Source: GCA-2746365 sp964651445
GTDB taxonomy: Bacteria; Pseudomonadota; Gammaproteobacteria; SZUA-229
Direction of reading: 5' to 3'
DNA length: 51,797 nt
NCBI GenBank assembly: GCA_964651445.1
Contig: CAZYYW010000004.1
Coordinates: forward strand, 1 to 51,797
The translations under genes were made by a program, and so were the position numbers. The notes under the pieces are model-generated. The model was not told the DNA's origin and did no database searches. It saw nothing but the letters and a program-made list of their open reading frames with translations. Position 1 is the first letter of the stretch. Each line of letters begins with the position of its first letter. Positions 36,914-43,139 of the stretch are shown one piece after another.

Positions 36914-37195
36914 ATGCAACCAATAAATCTCAAAGAAGATGTTCAATCCCTTTCAGAATTCAGGTCATGTGTTAGCTCATATATACAACAAGTTACTGAA
37001 ACTAAAAGACCTTTACTTATAACACAGCACGGTAAAGGTGTTGCCGTTTTAACTGATGTTGAGGAATTTGAAAATTTACAAGCACGATTAGATTTACTCG
37101 AAAACATCTATAAAGCTGAAACTCAAATCAATGATGGCAGAGGCATTTCTCATCGTGATGCTAAATCTATGGTACTAAAGAGCATTAAAGATTGA
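36914..37195 (+). CDS. Phd/YefM-family antitoxin
   Basis: Antitoxin of 93 residues. The N-terminal DNA-binding part matches Phd/YefM (INLKEDVQSLSEFRSCVSS, TKRPLLITQHGKGVAVLTDVEEFENL). The C-terminal half (ENIYKAETQINDGRGISH) would wrap the toxin. I chose ATG 36914 rather than GTG 36905 because an AGG lies 8 bp upstream and the operator ends just before it. The gene is translationally coupled to the ParE toxin: its TGA overlaps the toxin TTG. Such proteins repress their own promoter with the toxin as co-repressor. Confidence 0.9.
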   Translation: MQPINLKEDVQSLSEFRSCVSSYIQQVTETKRPLLITQHGKGVAVLTDVEEFENLQARLDLLENIYKAETQINDGRGISHRDAKSMVLKSIKD

Positions 37196-37488
37196 AAATA
37201 ATCTGGTCTCCATTGGCAGTGGAGCAAGTACAAGATATTGCTATCTATATTGCCTTAGATAAACCGTCAGTAGCAATTGAATGGACAGAAAAAATCTTCA
37301 ATTCTGTAAACCAATTAATAGAATTTCCAGATAGCGGTCGAATTGTTCCTGAAATAAAACGAAAAGAAATTAGAGAGCTTGTACTTAAAAATTACCGTGT
37401 AATTTACAAAGTAAAATCAAAAGAAATTTTAATCTTAGCTGTTAAAAATTATCGTCAAAACCTGAAGAAAGATGATGTAAAGGTATAA
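37192..37488 (+). CDS. ParE/RelE-superfamily toxin
   Basis: Toxin of 98 residues with a TTG start inside the antitoxin stop (TTGA). It shows the ParE/RelE fold: IIWSPLAVEQVQDIAIYIA, AIEWTEKIFNSVNQLIEFPDSGR, REIRELVLKNYRVIYKV and the terminal LAVKNYRQNL. Lengths and the LVLKNYRVIY strand suit ParE (gyrase-directed) or RelE (ribosome-dependent mRNA cleavage); the sequence alone does not settle which. Its TAA lies inside the TATAAC that begins an attC-like palindrome, the normal position of a cassette gene relative to its recombination site. Confidence 0.9.
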   Translation: MKIIWSPLAVEQVQDIAIYIALDKPSVAIEWTEKIFNSVNQLIEFPDSGRIVPEIKRKEIRELVLKNYRVIYKVKSKEILILAVKNYRQNLKKDDVKV

Positions 37489-37576
37489 CAAATCAATTAA
37501 TCGGACGTAAAAAACACGCCGCTTATTTCAAACGCTACGTCTAGAAGTTAAAAAATTGACACCCGTTACGTTATAG
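37484..37576 (+). repeat. attC-like imperfect palindrome after phd-parE
   Basis: Three nested perfect 6-bp pairs: TATAAC (37484-37489) with GTTATA (37570-37575), TCAATT (37493-37498) with AATTGA (37554-37559), and GACGTA (37504-37509) with TACGTC (37536-37541). The order, a stop codon inside the left box, and unequal arms with extra bases on one side recall integron attC sites (inverse core ...AAC, core GTT...). The boxes do not fully match the RYYYAAC/GTTRRRY consensus, and the spacers are longer than usual, so the call is tentative. The higB promoter overlaps the right arm. Confidence 0.5.
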
Positions 37577-37584
37577 GTTACAGT
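37556..37584 (+). promoter_or_regulatory. Putative higBA promoter
   Basis: TTGACA (37556-37561), 17-bp spacer, TACAGT (37579-37584). Transcription would start at about the higB ATG (37591), giving a leaderless or nearly leaderless message. No Shine-Dalgarno is visible before higB, which fits. Confidence 0.5.
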
Positions 37585-37590
37585 CTATAA

Positions 37591-37869
37591 ATGATACAGA
37601 GCTTTAAGCATAAAGGGCTAGAGTTGTTCTTTAAAACTGGTCGTAAATCAGGCATTCAAGCCAAACATGTAAAACGGCTTCAATTAATTCTAGGTCGCCT
37701 TAATGCTGCTACATCACCTGATGATATGAATCTGCCAGGTTTATTCCTGCATCCACTCACGGGTAATCGAGCTAAGTTTTGGTCTGTACGTGTAAGCGGC
37801 AATTGGCGTGTAACGTTCCGTTTTAATGGTGCGCATGCTGAGGTCGTAGATTATGAAGACTATCATTGA
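37591..37869 (+). CDS. higB: HigB-type (RelE superfamily) toxin
   Basis: Toxin of 92 residues with the signature IQSFKHKGLELFF, HVKRLQLILGRLNAA, MNLPGLFLHPLTGNRAKFWS, VSGNWRVTFRF and a terminal DYEDYH. HigB cleaves mRNA on translating ribosomes. The toxin-first order with the antitoxin 9 bp downstream is characteristic of higBA. Modules of this type are frequent in Vibrio-style integron cassettes, where they stabilise arrays, which fits the cassette-like surroundings here. Confidence 0.94.
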   Translation: MIQSFKHKGLELFFKTGRKSGIQAKHVKRLQLILGRLNAATSPDDMNLPGLFLHPLTGNRAKFWSVRVSGNWRVTFRFNGAHAEVVDYEDYH

Positions 37870-37878
37870 GGCTATATT

Positions 37879-38166
37879 ATGTTAATGCACAATCCCCCAC
37901 ACCCCGGCGAAGTATTAAAAGAACTTTGTATTGAGCCTTTAGGTTTAACTGTTACTGAGGCTGCAAAAGGTCTTGGTGTCAGCCGTAAAACATTATCAAC
38001 TATTCTTAATGGTAAGTCCGGCATAAGCCCTGAGATGGCTGTGCGTTTATCTATTGCTTTTAATACTTCATCTGAGAGCTGGTTAAATCAACAATCACAG
38101 TACGATCTTTGGCAAGCAGAGCAGCGCCGAGAAGAGTTGCATGTTACTCAACTGTCAGTCGCATAA
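37879..38166 (+). CDS. higA: HigA-type XRE antitoxin
   Basis: Antitoxin of 95 residues with the VapI/HigA helix-turn-helix: PPHPGEVLKELCIEPLGLT, VTEAAKGLGVSRKTLSTIL, NGKSGISPEMAVRLSIAFN, and the tail WLNQQSQYDLWQAEQ. It neutralises HigB and represses the operon. ATG at 37879 or 37885 are both possible. It starts 9 bp after higB. The stop is followed by a second copy of the 41-bp repeat found after parE. Confidence 0.94.
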   Translation: MLMHNPPHPGEVLKELCIEPLGLTVTEAAKGLGVSRKTLSTILNGKSGISPEMAVRLSIAFNTSSESWLNQQSQYDLWQAEQRREELHVTQLSVA

Positions 38167-38178
38167 GCACATAAAAAG

Positions 38179-38219
38179 TCAATTAATCGGGTGTAATAAA
38201 CACGCCGCTTATTTCAAAC
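38179..38219 (+). repeat. Second copy of the 41-bp post-cassette repeat
   Basis: Matches 37493-37533 at 38 of 41 positions, placed just after the higA stop as the first copy is after the parE stop. The right-hand arm that completes the palindrome in copy 1 is missing or eroded here, so this looks like a degenerate attC-like site. Confidence 0.75.
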
Positions 38220-38242
38220 CTTAGATTAAAAAAGGATCGTAA

Positions 38243-38572
38243 ATGGGATACTGGTATCTTGCAATTGCAATTGTCGCTGAAGTTATTGCTACAACAGCCT
38301 TAAAAGCTTCAGATGGATTTACACACTTACTCCCTAGCATTGTTGTCATTGTGGGTTACGGAGTAGCCTTTTATTTTCTATCGTTAGTTCTAAAATCAAT
38401 TCCAATTGGTACTGCCTACGCCATCTGGGCTGGTGTCGGAATAGTGCTGATAGCAATAATAGGCGCAGTAATTTATAAACAAATACTAGACATACCCGCT
38501 ATTATTGGCATGGTGCTAATTGTATCGGGCGTCGTGATAATAAATGTTTTTTCTAAAACAACGAGTCATTAA
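38243..38572 (+). CDS. Small multidrug resistance (SMR/EmrE-like) efflux protein
   Basis: Inner-membrane proton/drug antiporter subunit of 109 residues with four TM helices. TM1 carries the essential Glu13 (IAIVAEVIATTALKAS). TM3 has the SMR motif GTAYAIWAGVGIVLIAIIG with the conserved Trp. The sequence pattern is of the EmrE/Qac branch exporting quaternary ammonium cations, not the guanidinium exporter Gdx/SugE. It would act as an antiparallel dimer. SMR genes (qacE, qacH) are classic integron cassettes. It is alone between two attC-like stretches; its stop is immediately followed by ATTTAAC. Confidence 0.93.
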   Translation: MGYWYLAIAIVAEVIATTALKASDGFTHLLPSIVVIVGYGVAFYFLSLVLKSIPIGTAYAIWAGVGIVLIAIIGAVIYKQILDIPAIIGMVLIVSGVVIINVFSKTTSH

Positions 38573-38671
38573 ATTTAACAAGCGCAGGCTGCGGAACGCA
38601 GCAGATGCATGGTTCAGGTCGCGCCCTGCGGGACACTTTACACCCGATGCATTTGAATGTGGGGCTTATGG
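38573..38671 (+). repeat. Candidate degenerate attC site after the SMR gene
   Basis: ATTTAAC (38573-38579), abutting the stop codon, fits the inverse-core consensus RYYYAAC. CAGATGCAT (38602-38610) can pair with ATGCATTTG (38647-38655), one G-T pair included, and AAGC with GCTT (38664-38667). The right core should be GTTRRRY but reads GCTTATG, one change away. A local hairpin GCTGCG-GAA-CGCAGC is also present. GC content is higher than in the neighbouring genes. Confidence 0.4.
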
Positions 38672-38696
38672 CTGTAATCGATAAGATACAAGCGCC

Positions 38697-39200
38697 ATGA
38701 AAATGATTACAATTACACCTGCCTCGCCATCTCACTACCCCGATATTGTTAGAATATACAATCAGGCAGTCGTTGCGGGGTCGCAAACGGCTGATGAAAA
38801 TACCTTTTCTTTGAAGGAAAAATTGCCTTGGTTAAAACGGCACACAGGAGATCATTACACTATCTATGTGGCAATAATTAACGCCGAAATTATTGGTTAT
38901 ATTGCATTAAGCCCCTACCGTTATGGACGACCTGCATTTGCAAAAACAGCCGAGATTAGCTATTACATTGATAAAAATAATCAGGGTAAAGGTATAGGTT
39001 CACAACTAATACAATACGCGCTAAATCAATGTTCAGAGCTTAAAATTGAATCATTAATCGCTATCTTACTTTCTTGTAACGGAGCAAGTCTCGCCACTCT
39101 AAAAAAATTCAATTTTGAAAAATGGGGACGCATGCCAAATATTGCGAAAATCAAAGGTAGCAGTGTCGATCACTTATATTACGGCAAACACTTAATATGA
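38697..39200 (+). CDS. GNAT-family N-acetyltransferase (PAT-like)
   Basis: Acetyl-CoA-dependent acetyltransferase of 167 residues. N-terminal ITPASPSHYPDIVRIYNQAV is typical of phosphinothricin-acetyltransferase-like GNATs. Motif A, the pyrophosphate-binding loop, is ISYYIDKNNQGKGIGSQLI. Motif B includes LLSCNGASLATLKKFNFEKWG. Members acetylate amino groups of small molecules, including antibiotics; the substrate here is unknown. It is the last module of the cassette-like cluster. GTTATGG at 39223-39229, just before the yebC stop, may be the last core site. Confidence 0.9.
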   Translation: MKMITITPASPSHYPDIVRIYNQAVVAGSQTADENTFSLKEKLPWLKRHTGDHYTIYVAIINAEIIGYIALSPYRYGRPAFAKTAEISYYIDKNNQGKGIGSQLIQYALNQCSELKIESLIAILLSCNGASLATLKKFNFEKWGRMPNIAKIKGSSVDHLYYGKHLI

Positions 39201-39230
39201 GTAATGAACGTCAGTGCGCTCTGTTATGGC

Positions 39231-39950
39231 TTACTCACACTGGGCATCGTGGTAGATATTTTGTACATCATCAAGATCATGCAGCAATTCCTGAAATTTT
39301 TCGAACATCTCTATATCGTCACCTGTTACCGGTGTATGACCTTTTGCTAGGAACTGAATTTCATCGACATCAAATTGAATATCGGTGAAGCTTTCTGTAA
39401 GGGCTGTTTTCGCCTTAAAGTATTCCGTATGTGGTGCAAATACGGTGACTTTTCCATCTTCACTTTCAATGTCGGTGATATCGACATCAGCCATTAATAG
39501 TGCTTCCAATACCGCTTCTTCGTCATCGTTGTTAAAAACAAAAATACAACTGTGGTCAAACATATGGCTGACGGTGCCTTCAGAGCCAATCTTGCTTTTG
39601 GTTTTGGTGAAACACAGGCGTACATCGCCGAAGGTTCGGTTTGGGTTATCGGTCAGGCAATCAACAATGACCATGCAGCCGCCGGGGCCAAAACCTTCAT
39701 AACGTGCAACAGAAAAATCCTCACCAGCACCACCTTCGGCTTTCTTAATGGCTTTTTCGATAACATGGCTCGGCACCTGATCTTTTTTCGCGCGTTCGAT
39801 AAGCCCGCGTAATGCCAGATTGCCGTCAGGGTCTGAGCCGCCCTCTTTTGCGCAAACATAAATAACGCGCCCATATTTACTGTAGACCTTGGCTTTGGCA
39901 TCCGATGTTTTTGCCATCGACTCTTTACGATTTTGATAGGCTCTGCCCAT
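39231..39950 (-). CDS. YebC/PmpR-family protein (YeeN type)
   Basis: Three-domain cytoplasmic protein of 239 residues. The N-terminus MGRAYQNRKESMAKTSDAKA and blocks VYSKYGRVIYVCAKEGG, KDQVPSHVIEKAIKKA, RYEGFGPGGCMVIVDCLTDN and VSHMFDHSCIFVF match E. coli YeeN more closely than YebC. YebC-type proteins act in translation at difficult (proline-rich) motifs and have also been called transcription factors; the role of the YeeN branch is less clear. The start at 39950 follows the YeeN N-terminus. The frame continues to 40043, but that extension is not family-like. Divergent from hrpB. Confidence 0.92.
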   Translation of the reverse strand: MGRAYQNRKESMAKTSDAKAKVYSKYGRVIYVCAKEGGSDPDGNLALRGLIERAKKDQVPSHVIEKAIKKAEGGAGEDFSVARYEGFGPGGCMVIVDCLTDNPNRTFGDVRLCFTKTKSKIGSEGTVSHMFDHSCIFVFNNDDEEAVLEALLMADVDITDIESEDGKVTVFAPHTEYFKAKTALTESFTDIQFDVDEIQFLAKGHTPVTGDDIEMFEKFQELLHDLDDVQNIYHDAQCE

Positions 39951-40056
39951 AATATTTCTGCTCCCAGATAGCGCACACTTATTTAGTGCAAAGTTTACAG
40001 ATAACTGCCTGCATTGTGAATCTGAATTATTGCCCATACGCATTCGAACACAGTTA

Positions 40057-40078
40057 TAAAGTGTGAAATTTCACTTTA
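40057..40078. promoter_or_regulatory. Palindrome between yebC-like gene and hrpB
   Basis: TAAAGTG-N8-CACTTTA, containing the perfect 12-bp palindrome GTGAAATTTCAC (40063-40074). It lies in the divergent region upstream of the hrpB TATAAT (40106-40111) and could be an operator. No known regulator is recognised. Confidence 0.35.
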
Positions 40079-40117
40079 GAAACACCCACAGCAACTATAT
40101 ACCGATATAATAAACAC

Positions 40118-42727
40118 ATGTTAGATCTCCCCATCAATGAGGTTATTGCCGAAATACAAAGCACCCTGCAAACACATAATCGCGTTGTATTACAGGCACC
40201 ACCCGGCGCAGGTAAAACCACAGCAGTGCCCATCGCGCTGCTTGACCAGCCCTGGTTGCAAGGCCGGCAAATCATTATGCTGGAGCCAAGACGACTGGCA
40301 GCACGCAATGCGGCGGCACGTATGTCCCACCTTCTTAATGAGAAAACGGGTTTAACGGTTGGTTATCAGATTCGTCAAGACAACTGTTTTAGCAAGGAAA
40401 CAAAGATACTGGTGGTCACCGAAGGCATACTGACACGTAAATTACAGTCTGATCCTGAATTAAAAAACACTGCATTGGTTATTTTTGATGAATTTCACGA
40501 ACGAAATCTACATGCCGATCTGTCACTTGCGCTGTGTTTACAGAGTCAGCAAATTTTACGAGAAGACTTAAAAATCTTGCTGATGTCAGCCACCTTAAAT
40601 ACCCATGCCATTGCTGACCTGCTTAGCGGTTCAACATCCGATAACACACCGGTTATTCAAAGCGAAGGCCGCAGTTTTCCGGTGCAGATACATTACCTCG
40701 ACAAAGCCCTTAAAGCCGGTGACTGGCCGCAGTTAATGGCTTCACTGCTCAGCACCATAAAACATGCCTTGCATAACCAAACCGGTAGTTGTCTGGTATT
40801 TTTGCCCGGTGTCAAAGAAATAAATTTGTTGGCTAGCCGGGTCAAACAAATGTTGCTCGTTGAAAAAACTGAAAAGGTTCAGCTCATGCCTTTGCACGGC
40901 AGTTTAAGTAAACAACAGCAGGATCAGGCAATCGCTGCGCCGCCTACAGATGTTCGAAAAATCGTCTTCACCACCAATATAGCCGAGACCAGCTTAACCA
41001 TCGAAGGCATTAACTGCGTCATTGATTCCGGCTTGGAACGCAGTCTGCAATTTAACCCGTCATCAGGAATGAATCGCCTACACACGCAGGCTATCTCACA
41101 AGATTCGGCAATCCAACGCTGCGGCCGTGCCGGACGATTATCGGCAGGCAGCTGTTATCGCTTATGGACACAGCCGCAACAGCAACGCTTATTAAAACAT
41201 TCACAGGCTGAAATTTTACACAGCGACTTAACGCCACTGGCATTAGAACTGGCTAATTGGGGTGTGCAACAGGTTGATGAATTGCAGTGGTTGGACGCGC
41301 CGCCCAATAGCGCGATAACGCCGGCAAAAAAATTATTGCAGCAACTTAATGCCATTGATGCGAATAACAATATCACTGAGCATGGAAAAAGCATGCTAAA
41401 ACTCGGCACCCACCCTCGGCTTGCCCATATGATGTTGCAGGCGCAGAAAATAGAACAGGCTTATCTCGGCTGTCTTATTGCCAGTTTGTTAAGTGAAAAA
41501 GATTTGTACCTAGCCCATACAGAAAAAAGTTTCGACATTGAAGAACGGCTGCAGATACTGCAAAACATTAACAATACGTCTCAAAAAAACCAGCAAGGCA
41601 TCAATCTGCCGCAATGCAAAAGAGTGTTGCAAACTGCCAATGATTTTTTTAGACGACTTACAAGCTTTTCCCTCAAAAAACATAAAATGGGCAAAGACAT
41701 TAAAGTTGACGTTTCTGGCGTGGTGTTGGCCTACGCTTACCCCGATAGAATCGCAAAGCAACGCCATCCCGATAGACCTGCATACTTACTTAGCAATGGC
41801 AAAGGTGCCAACATTCCAAACCACCTGCAATACCAGTTGTTTGAATATCTTGTGGTCGCTAACCTGGATTCAAAGCAAAGTGAAGCCAACATTTATCTTG
41901 CCGCAGAAATAAGCGAACAACAATTGCAAAAATATTTTTCAGCCAATATCGAACAAACAGAAACCGTTAAATGGAATGAAACACTGCAACGTGTAGAGGC
42001 AAAACAGCAACACCGCATTGGAAAAATAGTCTTACAAGAAAGAACCGTCACTTCTGATAATAAAGAAGACGTTTTACAGCAGTTACTGCAAGCAATAAAA
42101 ACCGATGGCTTACAATGTTTAAATTGGACAGAAAAAGCAGGCAGTTTAAAACAGCGAGTGCAGTTTATTAATACCTTTTTCAAAGCAAATAAACACTTGG
42201 AAAAACAACTTCTCAAGCAACCATTAAATGAACAGCTACCGGATTTTTCTAACCAAGGTTTGCTCGATGATTTGGCAATATGGCTTAAACCTTATCTGAA
42301 GAACGAAAACAGTTTCAAACAATGCCAGAAGTTGGACGTTCACAAGCTACTGTGGAACCAACTTAGCTGGCAGCAGCAACAATTGGTTGACACACTGGCA
42401 CCTGAACGTATAAAAGTCCCCAGTGGCTCAGCCATCAGTATCGACTACACAGACCCATTGCAACCAATACTGGCAGTACGTTTACAGGAAGTGTTTGGCT
42501 TAAATGAAACACCCACCGTGTTGCATGGTCATATCAAATTAATGATGCACTTATTATCACCTGCCCGTCGCCCAATGCAGGTCACCCAGGACTTAAACAG
42601 CTTCTGGCGCACAACCTACCATCAGGTAAAAAAAGAACTTCGCGGAAAATACAAAAGACACTATTGGCCGGATGACCCATTCACCGCACAGGCGACCAGT
42701 AAAACGAAAAAGCAGATGAATCGTTAA
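40118..42727 (+). CDS. hrpB: ATP-dependent RNA helicase HrpB
   Basis: DEAH/RHA-type superfamily 2 helicase of 869 residues. Walker A is PPGAGKTT (about 28-35), motif II reads DEFH in VIFDEFHERNLHADLSLAL (the form usual for HrpB), and motif III is LMSATLN. Motif V is TTNIAETSLTIEGI and motif VI QRCGRAGRLSAG. A helicase-associated region and the HrpB-specific C-terminal domain (SAISIDYTDPLQPILAVRLQEVFG, LLSPARRPMQVTQDL, WPDDP) complete the protein. Its physiological RNA targets are not well known. A TATAAT lies 7 bp before the ATG. Its 3' side is a strong inverted repeat shared with the convergent S4 gene. Confidence 0.95.
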   Translation: MLDLPINEVIAEIQSTLQTHNRVVLQAPPGAGKTTAVPIALLDQPWLQGRQIIMLEPRRLAARNAAARMSHLLNEKTGLTVGYQIRQDNCFSKETKILVVTEGILTRKLQSDPELKNTALVIFDEFHERNLHADLSLALCLQSQQILREDLKILLMSATLNTHAIADLLSGSTSDNTPVIQSEGRSFPVQIHYLDKALKAGDWPQLMASLLSTIKHALHNQTGSCLVFLPGVKEINLLASRVKQMLLVEKTEKVQLMPLHGSLSKQQQDQAIAAPPTDVRKIVFTTNIAETSLTIEGINCVIDSGLERSLQFNPSSGMNRLHTQAISQDSAIQRCGRAGRLSAGSCYRLWTQPQQQRLLKHSQAEILHSDLTPLALELANWGVQQVDELQWLDAPPNSAITPAKKLLQQLNAIDANNNITEHGKSMLKLGTHPRLAHMMLQAQKIEQAYLGCLIASLLSEKDLYLAHTEKSFDIEERLQILQNINNTSQKNQQGINLPQCKRVLQTANDFFRRLTSFSLKKHKMGKDIKVDVSGVVLAYAYPDRIAKQRHPDRPAYLLSNGKGANIPNHLQYQLFEYLVVANLDSKQSEANIYLAAEISEQQLQKYFSANIEQTETVKWNETLQRVEAKQQHRIGKIVLQERTVTSDNKEDVLQQLLQAIKTDGLQCLNWTEKAGSLKQRVQFINTFFKANKHLEKQLLKQPLNEQLPDFSNQGLLDDLAIWLKPYLKNENSFKQCQKLDVHKLLWNQLSWQQQQLVDTLAPERIKVPSGSAISIDYTDPLQPILAVRLQEVFGLNETPTVLHGHIKLMMHLLSPARRPMQVTQDLNSFWRTTYHQVKKELRGKYKRHYWPDDPFTAQATSKTKKQMNR

Positions 42728-42739
42728 CGTACTACAGAA

Positions 42740-42853
42740 TCGGATGAAAAGGATACACCTTATTAAAGACTGTCTACAGCAAGGATGCTGTAGTCAAGCG
42801 CACAAGGACGTGTTTACAGCGTGTCTTTAATAAGGTGTATCCTTTTCATCCGA
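42740..42853. repeat. Composite 31-bp inverted repeat with two internal hairpins
   Basis: Perfect 31-bp inverted repeat, arms 42740-42770 and 42823-42853, around a 52-base core. The core contains CTACAGC-AAGGAT-GCTGTAG (42774-42793), a perfect 7-bp hairpin, and GCAC-AAGGA-CGTG-like pairing next to it, so two loops present AAGGA. It lies between the convergent hrpB and S4-domain genes and would stop transcription from either side, although no long U-run is present. It may be a member of a dispersed palindromic family; only one copy is in this window. Confidence 0.85.
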
Positions 42854-42909
42854 CTCGTTAATACAAACAAGTTTTGGCTATCTCGTCTGTAGGTTGTGCT
42901 AAAAGCACA

Positions 42910-43137
42910 TTACCCTTCAGCCACCGTTGCTGCGACCAGACGAATCACTTCACCATTAAACTCGACAATATCGCCCGCGACTATTTTTTTTCGTTTGCGG
43001 GTTTCAACTTCGCCATTGACCAAAACATCACCGGCGTCTATCGCTAACTTTGCAACCCCGCCACTGGGCACCATGCCTTCAAATTTTAAAATCTTATGTA
43101 GCTCAACGGGTTGGATTTTTAAAATAACATCTCGCAT
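42910..43137 (-). CDS. S4-domain RNA-binding protein (YbcJ/RlfA-like)
   Basis: Small protein of 75 residues consisting of one S4 fold: VELHKILKFEGMVPSGGVAKLAIDAGDVLVNGEVETRKRKKIVAGDIVEF. It resembles YbcJ-type RNA-binding proteins and the S4 part of heat-shock protein 15. The start at 43137 follows a GGAGAG ribosome-binding site located inside the end of the ABC exporter gene, 2 bp after its stop. It is therefore co-transcribed with the exporter. RNA target unknown. Confidence 0.85.
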   Translation of the reverse strand: MRDVILKIQPVELHKILKFEGMVPSGGVAKLAIDAGDVLVNGEVETRKRKKIVAGDIVEFNGEVIRLVAATVAEG

Positions 43138-43139
43138 AA

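Noticed and set aside
38160..38242. Guanidine riboswitch upstream of the SMR gene.
   Set aside because: No paired ACGR hairpins were found, and the protein looks EmrE/Qac-like rather than Gdx-like.
36523..39230. Prophage or integrative element inserted at the tRNA-Leu.
   Set aside because: No integrase or excisionase, no phage genes and no duplicated tRNA 3' end were seen; the cassette explanation fits better.
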